The notes under the pieces are model-generated. The model was not told the DNA's origin and ran no database searches. It worked only from the letters and a program-made list of their open reading frames with translations. Made by a program: the position numbers and the translations under genes. 64,000 nt of DNA from Gordionus sp. m RMFG-2023 (Eukaryota > Nematomorpha > Gordioida > Chordodea > Parachordodidae), in NCBI RefSeq assembly GCF_954871325.1, contig NC_088779.1, positions 19,408,846-19,472,845 of the forward strand. Direction: 5' to 3'. This document shows positions 27,601-42,600 of the stretch, one piece after another; positions within the stretch are counted from its first letter, which is position 1, and each line of letters begins with the position of its first letter.

Positions 27601-30600
27601 CAATCAAAAAATTAATAAATAAACCCACCAAAATGAATCACTAAGCATTTTAAAGAATATATAAATTAGTAGCACTTGTTAGGGCAGACCGCTTCCAGAA
27701 CCAACACCCTGTAAATTTTAAAATGGGTTCCGGTTCTCGTTTCTATAAATTATAAAAGAGGGATCCAGGTTTTGGTTTCTATATTTGTCCCAATCATTTC
27801 ACCTTTTCTATACTCTCTTAAACTAAACCCCATTTTTAAAAAAAATCCCTAACTTAGGCTTACTCAACTCGGCAAAAAAAAAGTGTGGAGACCAGAACCC
27901 TGGCTTTAACATTTTACCAAATAAGTATCCAGTTAAAATTACAATGTTCAAATTATCTTTAATATTAAATTTTAAATATATTGGGTTAAGAAAATCAAAT
28001 ATAATTTTCACGCATCTAAATTTTAACTGTTTTGATGATACAAAAAACAAAATTGTGGAAGAATTTATCATTAAACTAATTTTAGTATAAGGGTTTGCCT
28101 ATAGCCATTTCATCTAAGACATTTCGCCTATAGCTTTTTCGCCTAAGGAACGCCAATAATCGCCAATGTGCCGGCGATTCACCTATAAATATTTCGCATA
28201 AGACATTTTGCTTATAGTTTTTTTGTTCAAGGAGCCCCAATATATCGGCGATTAGTCTATAAACATTTCGCTCATTAGCGCTTGTTCGCACTTAGGCAAA
28301 AAAGCTATAGAGGAAATGTCTATAGGCGAAACGCCCCCCAACCCATAAGGAAGTGTGCTTTTAGTTGTTAAATAAAAAAAAATGTAGATTTTAGGTTTGC
28401 ATTATATATCTTCTTCTGGGTAATAATAAGTTAGAATTTTCAAACCCCTTCCACTGTCCCTCTATTAGTAGAAGTAAGATTTCCAAGCTACAATGAAGTA
28501 TATCTGTCTCGCGCCCTTTATCACATGGGACTATTTTGATCTTTGATGTTATTAATCAAACCAATATCAAGCGAGGCATAAATAAGAAAATAAAATATTA
28601 ATATATAATAAAAATAGTACCTTGGGAAGCCCCGTCGTTCCAGATGTGTATATGATATATAAAGGACTTTCACCTGCTAAAGGAATACATACATCGCTGT
28701 AATTATTTGTCATCTCAAACTCCCAATCATCGTCATGTGTACTAGTTAGACATATTTTGTCCTATATAAATTTTTTAACAACACAAAATAATTCCAAAAT
28801 ATATTCTTCTAAGTTTTTTTAAGATCGGATCGGTTCCAGTCACTGATATTTTTAAGAATGCCGGTTATTGGTTGATATTTTTAAATTGGCTGATCCATAT
28901 AAAAATGGCAGATAAAAAATTTAAGTTATATTAAGGAATCTTTTTAAAAATATGATAATTTTTTTTAATTAGAGCAATAGCCTATATTTGCTTTATATAT
29001 TTATTTTATTGATATTTACTTTGGTTTATTCTATTCCCTAGGTATTGTTTTCATATAATTCTTATTTATAATCGGATCAGTTGATAGGTAAACCCCGATC
29101 AGATTTTATAAATATATATTATTAAACCTCTAAGTTTAACAAATTTAAATATTCATATATCAAATTTAGGCCTCCCAAAAGACGAATCACTTATTAGTGT
29201 TGTTAAACGGCTTGATTTGAGCCTATCAGCAAAATCTTCAGGCTTGCGTAATATTTTTCTGGATAAAATATTATAGCCATTTTTAAAAATAGGCTTAAAT
29301 TGAGCCGTTTAACAACACTAATTCGTATACTACTGTTTTAAAGTTTGCGGAACAAATAATTTAATATTAATATTGTATTTATAATAATTGAATAATTTTA
29401 ATATTCGTAATTTGATTGAGCCCTGTAAGTCAGATAAAAGCCGGGCTCAAAAATAAATATACAAAAATTGAGTCGGATTCGGTATAGAACAAAAAATAAA
29501 TCGGTCCTAACTCGGTTTATAATAAATATTTTTCCTTTTCCTTTATTAAAATAAAACGACAATTGGAATATTATCTGGAATTAGGGCAAAGCAATTAGTA
29601 ATTTTTATTTTATTTGACTTTATAAATAGTTAATGTCATTATTTAAATAATATATTTAATTTATAATTCAAACACACTTTATATTTTAATAAAAACTTAT
29701 AAAAATCATTTCTTAAATAAAGACCATCACAAATTGCATAACCCCTAACTATAATTTACTATTTAAGATTATATATAATATATAAATATTATAAAATGAT
29801 ACAAAATAAAGTTACATAATAAAATATAAAACTCGAGAAGTCATAATAAATAAAATACTTTAAATACATTTTTTCCATATAATAATGTAGGAAAATTGGT
29901 CTTCAGTGAAGGATAATATTCTTTTGATTATATAATATTATCTCTTAATAATTATCAAATTTAATATAATAAGGTTCCATGTGACAATTATTTTCAAGTA
30001 GGTGAGTTAATACATATAAAAGATTGAGCAAAATACCACCTAAAAAATTTTTTAAAATATGGAGGGGGGGGGGTGCTCAAAAATAAAATTAGGGTGCTAC
30101 TATCTTAGTGAAAATGATTATTACTTTTGTGTTATCATATTTAATTATTTTAATATTTGCTAATAAATGAAATTTTATAATGAATAAAAATGAGTACCAC
30201 ACTAATTAAAAATGTTTAGATATATTTTTAATTTTAATTTAATTTAAAATAAGGGTTAAATTTATTGCACAAAATTATTTAATAAATTTGAAAAAAACCC
30301 AAATAAGTCCCAAATCAATCAATTCCGTATGTTCTAATTAATCTAGTTTAATTTTATCAAAGTGTGCTTATTATCACCTTCAAGTAGATAGCCCTGATGG
30401 AATAAGAGTGGGACATAAATACCTCTTTAAATTTGCCTAGATAATCAACCTCTTCACAGATAGAAAGGGATTTACCGCTGATTGCTTAAACAGCCAATTT
30501 TATCATTTAAAAATGGTAAATGACTTGAGGTTATCCCGAACTTAGGATTTTGTTTACTACCGCGTCTCAATTTCTATAGGATCCATACTAAATTATACTC

Positions 30601-33600
30601 CGTAATCTCCTTCCTGTTCACTATTTTTCACTGAGGCAAATTTTTTGGCCGTACACCCTACGTGTCGCCTCTTCGCTTTGTACACTCACCGAGAAGTGGT
30701 AATTCTATTCTAACTTATAAACATGCGTCCCTTACATTCAAAGGATGTATTTTCAATTCAGGTGTTCTCTTGCCTATAACACATGATGCGGAGACATAAC
30801 TCATAAAGGTAAATAACATAGGTAATTAAAATGGAATGCATTAAAAATGGGTTAATTAAATGGATGACAAAAGGTTGAAAGGCCAAAAACTATGGTTGAG
30901 TTTAGAAAAACTGTAGGAATTGTACCAATCTGATTACGCACCCATTGACTGAGGTGAGTGGGAAATATCTATTGTAAGACAAACGCGGACTGGGTTAAGA
31001 TAACAATGTTGAAAATAAATGGTAAGAGGCCTGAAGAAATACCAAAACAAGGTTGGCCGGGCAAAGATGGTAGAAAAAGATTTACAACTAACTAACCCAA
31101 ACGTATCAGGTTTATTCGGGAGAATACTTTATAGAGCTTGTGCTATAAAAATAAACATTAATCCCCTTTGCAAAAAAAAATGTATTTAATTTAATCCGTA
31201 CGTTCCCCTTTCCATGCCCTCGCAGCGGCATGCTGATGAAATCAACCAGACACCATTCCCTGCACCGCATATACTATAAATGCAGATTTATCTTACACAA
31301 GATAATTAACATGATTATCTGCAATGCTTTGACAAAAATGTAATTTTGAACCTAGAGAAATGAAGTTGGTGACAACAAATCTTCCGACTGAAATAAACTC
31401 TCATTCTTTTAGGAACGCTGGCCCGATTCCTTGTTTGGGATTACATTGACGTATTTGTCAAATCCAAAAATAACCACTTCAAATGTAAACATCAAAATAC
31501 ATCTCCCTCACTAATACCCCATTAATTCACAACTTTGGATATCATTAAAATTTTAACTGGGCAGAAAAATTTATAATTACACCAGTGTTGCAATGGTGAA
31601 CTTTTTAATTGCACAAAAAATATCTTTAGAGATATGATGTTCGAACACAATCTCAATCCATGGGTGATTATTAAATAATTCCTTTCTATAAATCTTTCTA
31701 CATTTTAGAAAAAATTAAATTCATTATTAAAGAAAAATATTAATAAATTTTAACTGAAAATTCGCATAGCCATTTCATGAAAACGCATTATATTCGTATA
31801 AAACGTGTCAAATACCCAAAAACGCAAAAGTGAAACTAAATGATGTCCTTTGTATATTTTTTTAAAAAAAACTATAGCCATTTTGAGACTTCCTTTTTAC
31901 GTGTGACAATTATTTAAATTATAAAGGTAAGAATCAGAACTAATTGACCTTGAGCCTGCTTTTTTTTTGTAAATCTAAGGAGATAAACTTCAACTTAAAA
32001 AAGCAAGCATTTAAGCTATAAAAATGAATTGAGTTTTAAACCTAATAAATGATAATAAATTTTTGTTTAAAATGTATATTTTTTTAATATTTGATATATA
32101 AAAAAAATTGAAGATTTAAAAAATATATATATTAAATGACTAAATTAAGTAATTATTATTCAAGGATAAAGATTATATATTTTTTTTGATATTACAATTG
32201 ACTTTGAATATGGTATGTTATTTTGTATTATACATATTATACTCGTTTATATTTATAACAAATAAGAAATCTATATAATGATAAAAATTAACCTTCATTT
32301 CCTTCCTTTGGTAAATCAAACATTTGTTAGGCTTATGATTTGAAAATTTGAGCGCTTGATCCATGATAGGCTTATAAGGTACGAACCTTGTTGGTTCAAT
32401 ACCGTGAGAGGCTGTTAAAATTAATTTAGGCTTTGATTATAACGTTTGATATGGATAAAAAATTAGATACAGGATTTCCCGTCCGATAACAAAATTTAAA
32501 TTAGGAAAAAATATTTAGTAAATATTTTGCGACAAAATTGGAGAGATTGTGCGTTTTCGGAGTTGAATCTTGTGGTATTATGTAAATTTAATATTGTACG
32601 AAATTTAACATTTTTATATTTGAATAATAATAGTTTAATTTTATATGTTTATTCTTCGAAAAATTAGTAATAGTTGTACTAGATTTTACATTTTTATATT
32701 TAAATAATAATATGTTAATTTTATATTTTTATACTTCGAAAAATTATTATATATTATATGCAAATAATTATGTATATATATATGATTCAATTTTCAATAA
32801 AGTTAGTTAGAGTGGAATTTTATAAAAAAGAAAAATTTGTTTACATTAATTATAGTATCTGAAATTAATTACAGACAGAGAGATTCTAAATATTTCTAAA
32901 TAGAGAAAAGTAATACGATAATTTAATAAATTGGAATTATTTAAAAGAGTTTACATTATAGTATTTTAGGTGTGCTCAAAAGTAAGTGGTTAGCAATCGT
33001 TATTATTAAAATTAATCCTTTACAATTTGTAACAAATCCGAACTTAACTCAGGGTGTTAATGTTGTATTGGGAGTGCTAATTAGGAATCAAAGGTATATT
33101 AAATCTATATAAATAAAATAAAGGATTAATTTTAATAATAACGATTGCTAACCACTTACTTTTGAGCACACCTAAAATAATATAATGTAAACTCTTTTAA
33201 ATAATTCCAATTTATTAAATTATCGTAATACTTTTCTCTATTTAGAAATATTTAGAATCTCTCTGTCTGTAATTAATTTCAGATACTATAATTAATGTAA
33301 ACAAATTTTTCTTTTTTATAAAATTCCACTTTAACTAACTTTATTGAAAATTGAATCATATATATATACATAATTATTTGCATATTAAATATAATAATTT
33401 TTCGAAGAATAAAAATATAAAATTAACATATTATTATTTAAATATAAAAATGTAAAATCTAGTACAACTATTACTAATTTTTCGAAGAATAAACATATAA
33501 AATTAAACTATTATTATTTAAATATAAAAATGTTAAATTTCGTACAATATTAAATTTACATAATACCACATCTCCCTCCTTCAGTTCTCCCTTACCCCAT

Positions 33601-36600
33601 TGTGTTCGCCGCTTCTACCATGTTCCTGCTAGGTACACTTGAATTACTATTCGTTGTTAACTCCAAGCTGGGACAAAACCGTAATTTATGTTCTCCACCA
33701 CAGGCCCAACAATCTAATCTCCTTCTTGCACCATATGGGGTTGTTCTTCGATCCCCTCTTGTTCTAGTCGGAACTTCTTGTAACCACTCCCCGTATCTTC
33801 GTCTGGCTTCATTCCTTGCCGCTTCTACCCATCTGTTTGATTCTTCTGAACCGTCAACGTCTCTTATCTCGATCCTCATTATCTTGTTACCAACTCTAAC
33901 ATACGAGGCCATCTAAATAAAATACTTTATACACATATATATATATTCTTCGAACTCTTATTTCTCTATACTAGGTTAAAATTTCTTCTCTAACTCTTTA
34001 AGTCTATCAACCCTTTTATTTCCTTCAATTATGATTCTCCTACTATGTATATCATCAATTTATTTTTTTCTAAATTATGAATCTCTTAATTATGTCTCAT
34101 CAGTAAATCTGATTATCATAATTACGTCTTTCATCAATTTATTTCTTCTAATCCTTCGTATATTTCTTATTTCTCTCTAAGGCCCTAAGCTTCTTAACCT
34201 TACTTGCTTCAGGTGCCTTGTAAAAACTCCTTCTTGTCCTTCAATCTTTACTTCTACTTTTTTTTTCCTATATTTTTGCTTATTACACCCTTCCCCCATT
34301 TAATAGGCCCATCAAACAACAATACCCACACCAAACTTCCTACTGGAAATCTTTCAATCTCTACTTGTTCTCTCCTTATCACTTTTTCCTTTAAAAGATT
34401 TAATTCTGATCTCGTCTTTCTTCCTAAAAATATTTCAGCTGGTGACTTTCCTTTTGCTGTTTCCGTACTGTTGTATGCTAACAATGATAATCACCATTTA
34501 CCTTCTCCATATTTTTCCTTTTTCAACCAACTCTTTACTAACGCTACCATTCGCTCAGCTTGTCCATTGCTTCTTGGGTAATAAGGTGGTGATAATAAAT
34601 GTCTAATATTCCACCTATCACAAAATTTATCAAATGCTCTACCTTTAAAAGCTGGACCTCCATCTGATACTATCGTCTTCATTAATCCATATTTACCTAC
34701 AAAATCCTTTATCTTATCTAAAGCTACTCTTGTTGATAAACCTGAAACTTGCTGACAATCTATCCATTTTGAAATATCTTTTCTTCTCATATTCTAAAAA
34801 ATCTACATGTATTCTTTCGCATGGAATGTCTGTCTTTGGCCATTTATCTTCCTTATTCTTTGCTGGAACATTAGCCCACATGTTACAGGTTTCACAGCTC
34901 CTCGCTAACTCTTCTATTTCCTTATTCATCTTAAGCCACCACATATATTCTCTTGCTTTATTTTTCATTCTTTCTATTGCTTGATGACCTGAATGTATTA
35001 CATTTAAGGTTTCCTTTCTTAATTTATTCGGTATCACTAATCTATATCCTCTCAATAAACAATTGTCTTCTATATTTAATTCACTCTTAACTTTTTTAAA
35101 CGCTTTATCTTCATTTTTCCATTCTATATCTCCTTTTAAACAAGCTTTAATTCTTATTAATTCTTCATCTTGTTGGGATATCTTTTCTACTATTTCAAAT
35201 GTTATAGGTTTTTCTCTTGTATCTATTCTCACAGCTCTTATAATATTACCATTTACATTTTCTTCTTCTTCTATATATTCTAAACTATTGATTACTGGCT
35301 CTTTGTTTTCAATATCTTTATTAAACAATCTTGATAAAATGTCCGGTAAGCAATTTTGTTTACCTTCTCTGAATTTTATCTCAAAATCGAAATTACCAAC
35401 TAAAATTAGCCATTTTTGCAGCCTAGGTGAAATCATAAGTTCCTTATTTTCCTTCTTAAATAAATCTACCAACGGCTTATGGTCCGTATACAATAAAAAC
35501 CTTTTTTCTATCAGATATTCCTTGCATTTCGTAAGTCCAAATTTCACTGCTAAAGCCTCTCTTTCTATCGTGGAATAATTTTTCTCAGAGCTATTAAATC
35601 GTCTCGATGAAAACAAAATAGGTTTCTCAACATTATCGATCATCTGTAATAAAACTCCTCCTATACCTTCATTAGAAGCATCGACTGCTAAAATAATATT
35701 TAAATTCTCATTAAAACAACTTAAAATAGGCTTCTCTGGGTATTGTTGTTTGATGGGCCTATTAAATGGGGGAAGGGTGTAATAAGCAAAAATATAGGAA
35801 AAAAAAGTAGAAGTAAAGATTGAAGGACAAGAAGGAGTTTTTACAAGGCACCTGAAGCAAGTAAGGCTTAGAAGCTTAGGGCCTTAGAGAGAAATAAGAA
35901 ATATACGAAGGATTAGAAGAAATAAATTGATGAAAGACGTAATTATGAGAATCAGATTTACTGATGAGACATAATTAAGAGATTTATAATTTAGAAAGGA
36001 ATAAATTGATGATATACATAGTAGGAGAATCATAATTGAAGGAAATAAAAGGGATGATAAACTTAAAGAGTTAGAGAAGAAATTTTAACCTAGTATAGAG
36101 AAATAAGAGTTCGAAGAATATATATATATGTGTATAAAGTATTTTATTTAGATGGCCTCGTATGTTAGAGTTGGTAACAAGATAATGAGGATCGAGATAA
36201 GAGACGTTGACGGTTCAGAAGAATCAAACAGATGGGTAGAAGCGGCAAGGAATGAAGCCAGACGAAGATACGGGGAGTGGTTACAAGAAGTTCCGACTAG
36301 AACAAGAGGGGATCGAAGAACAACCCCATATGGTGCAAGAAGGAGATTAGATTGTTGGGCCTGTGGTGGAGAACATAAATTACGGTTTTGTCCCAGCTTG
36401 GAGTTAACAACGAATAGTAATTCAAGTGTACCTAGCAGGAACATGGTAGAAGCGGCGAACACAATGGGGTAAGGGAGAACTGAAGGAGGGAGATGTGGTA
36501 TTATGTAAATTTAATATTGTACGAAATTTAACATTTTTATATTTAAATAATAATAGTTTAATTTTATATGTTTATTCTTCGAAAAATTAGTAATAGTTGT

Positions 36601-39600
36601 ACTAGATTTTACATTTTTATATTTAAATAATAATATGTTAATTTTATATTTTTATTCTTCGAAAAATTATTATATTTAATATGCAAATAATTATGTATAT
36701 ATATATGATTCAATTTTCAATAAAGTTAGTTAGAGTGGAATTTTATAAAAAAGAAAAATTTGTTTACATTAATTATAGTATCTGAAATTAATTACAGACA
36801 GAGAGATTCTAAATATTTCTAAATAGAGAAAAGTAATACGATAATTTAATAAATTGGAATTATTTAAAAGAGTTTACATTATATTATTTTAGGTGTGCTC
36901 AAAAGTAAGTGGTTAGCAATCGTTATTATTAAAATTAATCCTTTATTTTATTTATATAGATTTAATATACCTTTGATTACTAATTAGCTCTCCCAATACA
37001 ACATTAACACCCTGAGTTAAGTTCGGATTTGTAACAAATCTAAAATCAAAATCGCTTGAATTAAAATTGAAATGCTTAAATTGCTTACAAGCTCGAATTA
37101 AGACATGGGAATATAATTATGAGAAACCCGGCCCTAAGAGCGACACGGGTACACGGAAAGGGCCGTATTTTAATTTTTTAAATATACCCGGGGCGGCCCA
37201 AAATAATTTTTTTTAAATACCCGGGCCGGGCCGTATATTTTAAAACCAAATATTTTAAATCGCTATTATTAGCTATAAGAATTAAAAATAAATATAATCG
37301 ATTTTTAAAAAATCTGGGCCGGGCCTGAAAATTTTTTTTAATCTTGGCCGGACCGAAAAAAATTTTTGAAATAAATTCAGGCCGGGCCGTGCAAATGGTA
37401 CCTGCAAGTCTGATAATTATTAACTTTTTACTTGCATTTTTAAAAAAATTAAAGTGCATTCAAAACTATAAAAATATTTCAATTTTTGTAAGTCATCGAA
37501 CGGAAAATCCTGTATTATTAAATTAATATATAAAAAAAATATTGACAATTTTTTAAAAGTAATTAAGCTAAACCTCCGCATGTTTGATGCGAACAGATAG
37601 TTCTTTGGCTCCAAAACCTCCAAAAACTAACGAATGTATAGCTCCGATTCGACTACAAGCTAATATACCTACAATAGCCTCTGGTATCATTGGCATATAG
37701 ATCAAAACCCTGTCACCCGGTTTTACACCATTCTTCACTAAGTACCCTGCTAATCTACTCACCTGAAACAATTTTTGTATGAAAAAATTAACCTCCTTAT
37801 GTGAACAAAATCTTCTTTTTTTGTTAATTTATATATTTATTCTTTATTTCCTCTTTCTTTCCTTTTTTTCTTTTATTTAGTAAAATAAACAATGAATTTT
37901 TTGTTAAACTTTGTTCAATAGTTCTTGGTATGTCAAAGAGGTACTCTTCTCGATAAGCGGGCTATCGTGTATGATTGCTTTTTGATGCCCATGACCTTCT
38001 ATACAATGTCTATCTAACGAGTTATAACAGATGTTAAATTTCCCTCCGACAAACCTTTTTAAATTAATAAATTGTTTTAAAAAAAAATAAAAGTAAACTT
38101 AAATCGAGCTCTATGAATTTTATACAGTTATTTTTATAGTTTTTATTCAAAATTTGTATTAAAAAATCTTAAGTGTTGACCGAATGAATCATGAAAGATA
38201 ATTCCTCGGAAAAAAATCTCAGGAAAATAAATTTTCGGAAAAAAATCCCAGGAAAATAAATTCCCGGAAAAAAATTCTTTGGTAAATAATTCTCAGAAGA
38301 TAAAAATTCTCAAAAAAATATTTAAAAATTTTGAGAAAATTAATAAAATAAAAATTATCTCAAATAAAATTGTTAAATAAACATATGTTCAACAAAAAAG
38401 TGGTTAATATTAAACTTAACCCAATTTTTAAAATATTAACAATTAACCATAAACCATATATTGGTAACGTTATATCCTTATCCGAAATGTTGTCAAAAGA
38501 TACTTTTGAAAGTTGCGCGCTACCGCTAATGAAAGAAAAGTATTCCTATTCTTTGAAATCGCAATAAATATAAAATGCTATTCAGTATTTCACATACAAA
38601 TATACTAAGCTCGAATCCCTAATATTTAGAAACTCGCAACCTTTCATCTGATGATGGCCTCAGACCTGATAGTCTCACAACTATCCCATGGACTATGGGT
38701 AAATTTATCATTTAGGATTATACCTGTGTTACAACTTCCCCACAATTATCAATAGCAACATACTCACTCAAGCCGAAACAAATACATTGGATAACTTCTA
38801 CACCAATTGCCATCCACCAGTGGATTTTATACTTCTAATACATTCCTTTTAAAAAAAATTGTCATAAAATACGAATCCACACATTGGAGCCCAAAAAATT
38901 ACTTTTCTTAAGATTGAAAATACTGAAGTATTTAAATATAACTGCGCGTTTTCAGGAACTTATAAGTTTTACATAATCGTTTCGTGTCCCCTACTCCCAA
39001 TAAAATTTTGCATTTTATATCGTTTTTTTACATAGTATTTATGTATATTTTTAAATTGTTAATATAATATTTAAAATATTTGAATAAAGATTTATTTGAA
39101 AAAAATATATACAAAATACTTTCTAACATATTCAAATAAATAATTTAAAAAGTATTTGCATTTAGTATTTTAAATACAAGTATTCGCATTACTGCCCAAT
39201 TCTGCTTCTATATCTAAATCAAATTTTAAAAAGATTGTACCTCAAAGATTTTTTGTAGAGATTTTTGATAAAAATTTAACTAAAAATGACAAAATAATTT
39301 TTAAAAATATAAGTAAATCTTTTATAATTTTCATGCATAAAAATTTTTTGAGATTAAATCACAAATTTTATAAAAAAAACCAAAGATTTTTTTCAAACTA
39401 CTGCTCTATTTAGATGTAATTGATCTTTGAAACATGATTCAAAATCCGATAAAGAGAGAGTCTGAGGTGTAACTATAGTTTTTTTTCATTTAGCCTATAA
39501 TATGGTTGGTTAGTGTGACTGGAAAAAATGATTGTTTAATTAATGAATTATACATTTAATCAGGCAATAAATATTGGCCAGATATCATTTTTTACAAGTA

Positions 39601-42600
39601 AAGATCAAGGTTAACTAATGAATCATATGATAATATATTCTTAAAGCCTGAGATACTTATGTGCAATTATAAAATAGGACTTCAAGGAAACGCATAAAAC
39701 AGGGTACCATAAAAATAATTCCTATGATAATTATATACTATAAAAAAAACTAACCGTTATTGTGAAAATTATATACTATAAAAAACTCTACCAGTAGTAG
39801 TAGCCATTATATAACTCACATAATTAACCAACACAACTCTAAAACTAAAATTAATAAATTTTCAACTCCAAATTTTATAGATTAAATATATTTTAAAAAA
39901 AAACAAAGTCATAAAAGTCCTAATAATTATAAAATCTAATCCCTTTTATTCTTTTTTGGGACAAATAGATCACGAGTTTTACACGTGATATATAAAATCA
40001 GGCGACTATTTATAATAAAAAAAATTGCTATCTCTTGTGAACTCGATCGCCTTGTTATTTTGAAAAAATTTTTAGCTTCATCACACAGCTACATATTAAA
40101 ATATATTTTCCAGCACTTGCCATTTTCGCTTTTTTTAACGCTATTTTATTTAGCAATATTATTCTAAACTTTCGCTATTACATTAGTTTTTGCACTCGTT
40201 AATTTAAAATTTTCGCTCTCGTTAATTTATAATTTTGGTTCCTACACAAATTAATTCCCTTTAGTACACTATTATAAAAATTTACATTCTATCTTTAATA
40301 AAATCTCTCTCACAATTGTATTTTACTATCGCGTTTTGCTCTCTATATATATTTCGTTAACGCTAATTTAATTCAATAACAATTGTACACTTATTTTCAA
40401 TAATTAATATGTATTAATAACTCAAAAATTTCAACAATACTTTTTTTAAACCCTTACATATTTTTTTTTAAATTAGCACCACATTTTTGTCAATACCTCG
40501 ATAATTATTAACTAACCACTATAATTTTCCCCATTTTAGGTCACATTCACCGCTTTAAATATAATTTCTTAATGCAACGCTATGCCCCGTAAGTTTCGAT
40601 CACGGCACGATTATGATAATTATACACTATATAAAAAACTAACCGTTATTGTGAAAATTATATACTATAAAACTTTACCAGTAGTACAACGCCATTTTAT
40701 AACTCTAACAATTAACTAACACAACTCTAAAACTAAAATTAATAAATTTTCAACTCCAAATTTTATTTTTTTAATATATTTTAAAAAACAAAAAGTCATA
40801 AAAATTATAAAATCTAATCCCTCTTATATTTTTTTGGGACAAAGAGAACGAGTTCTACACGTGATATATAAAATCAACTATTTATAAATTTGATAAATAT
40901 TAAACAAAATAATTTTTAAAAATAAATAATTTTAAATAATATGAAAATTCCTTATAAGTTTTCTAAATCTATTCTTCGAGAATGATTCTATAAATTTATC
41001 AGAGACCTGCAGGCCGTATTTTAATTTTCTTTAAATATACCCCCGGGCCGTATATTTTAAAACCAAATATTTTAAATCGCCATTTTAATAGCTATAAAAA
41101 TTAAAAATAAATATATTTTAAAAAAATCCAGGCCTGACAGGGGGACCCGGGCTGTAAAAAATTTTTGCAAAAAAAATAGGACCGGGCCGGACCGAAATTT
41201 TTTTTAAAAACCGGGCCGGGCCGTGATGGTACTTCTGAAGATCTCTGAAATATATCAAGGTTAAAAAATTAAACTATCCTTGAATCGATTTTTGAATCTA
41301 TTTTTTATATTAATTAATAATATGATCATAAAAATAAATGTTTTAAAATATAGACACTACTAGCAATTATCACGGTATTGTTTACGCGATATGGACTTCG
41401 TGAAAATGATCTCGGGTTTTTATTTTTAGCGCCATATTTTTAACGGTCAATAGCTGGAAAACGCTAATGGTACAAATCAAGTTTGAAACGGTACAAATCA
41501 ATCCCGTTTTAAAAATTTGAAAAATGTCAAATTTTGAATATCGGGGGGGGGGGGGGGGGGCTAACTTCACGCTATAATATAAGGTCTAAAATTTGATTTC
41601 CGAAAAAAATAATGAAGATAAAGCTTAATTTGAGGTATCATTAGGAAGACAAAAAATTCTCTATCGTAGTACGTTAAAATATTATTTAAAAAAATTTTCG
41701 AGTGTTTTTTTATTTTTGGCGCCATATTTTTAAAGGTAAATAATTGGTAAACGGTGATGGTACAAATCGAACTGAAAACGGAATCGGTACAAATCATCCT
41801 CTATCGACCTATACACTTTTTATTTTTAAATTCAAAAGTTGGGGGGCTGTCGTGAAGTTGGCCCCCCATTTTGTTCTTTGAATATCTCAAAAACGGTGAT
41901 GGTATAAATCGAACTGAAAATGGTACAAATCAGTCCAACTGATAAACCATTGAAAATTCAAGAGTGTGGGGCCAACTTCACGGACCTCTTTTGTTTTACT
42001 GAAATCTTAATATACTATGTTATAACGATATTAAAATAATTTTATAAATATTTTTGCAATGTAATAGTACATGTTCATTGAGATAATAATTTTTAAGAAA
42101 TATACAAGTTTTTATAATTTGGTTTTTTTCCTAGGAAATATTTTCTGCTTAATATATTTTAAAATCTAAAAAATAGGGAATTTATTTCTGGGCGAAATTG
42201 GAATTTTTTTAGGGGAATTTATTTTTCTGGATAATTAATTTCCTGATAGTTTCTTGGGGATTTTTTGGGGGAACTCAGAATCTTTCGTGGTATTTTTCCT
42301 GGGGGATTTCTCTTAACGGGTAATTTTTTCTCGTGAAATTTATCTTGCTCTCACCGGACCAAATGGGTAATAGGAAAAAAGCCCCGGAAAACCCCCTTAG
42401 AAAAATAGCCCTTGAAATATAACTTCCGAAAAATAACCCTTGAAAATAACAGGAAAAAATCCCTGGAATAAAAACTCCTGGAAGAATAACTTCTCAGAAG
42501 AAAAATCCTCTAGAAAAAATTTCAAAAGATTATTTTTTTTGTTAAATTTGACGCTTATATATAAAACTTTTTGAAAAACTCTCATATAACATAAGATTGG

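Larger units (their letters stand above)
32571..37036. mobile_element. rearranged Ty3/gypsy-type LTR retroelement with 5-bp target duplication
   Basis: A fossil LTR element in an ACSS3 intron, incomplete and not whole. LTRs in direct orientation stand at both outer ends (32571-33034 and 36494-37036, starting TGTGGTATTATG and ending TTTGTAACA), with AATCT on both flanks (32566-32570, 37037-37041). Inside, a third LTR in reverse orientation (33028-33570) and two inverted arms of about 1.3 kb (about 33028-34324 and 35743-37036) surround a minus-strand segment with RNase H and integrase parts. A polypurine tract (GAAGGAGGGAGA) precedes the LTRs at 33570 and 36494. The family follows from the RNase H ([13 protein letters not shown]), the integrase zinc finger and the integrase core ([24 protein letters not shown]). 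The arms look almost identical, so the insertion is probably young. Confidence 0.85.

Noticed and set aside
32571-33570. two LTRs tail to tail as separate solo LTR insertions
   Set aside because: The 5-bp AATCT duplication brackets the whole 32571-37036 structure, not either LTR alone.
33602-33916. 104-codon plus-strand frame over the zinc-knuckle ORF (and its mirror at 36148-36462)
   Set aside because: It is the antisense shadow of the 106-codon ORF; the sense frame has the zinc knuckle and lies next to the polypurine tract.
35063-35578. 171-codon plus-strand frame
   Set aside because: Antisense shadow of the RNase H/integrase region of the LTR element; no domain in this direction.
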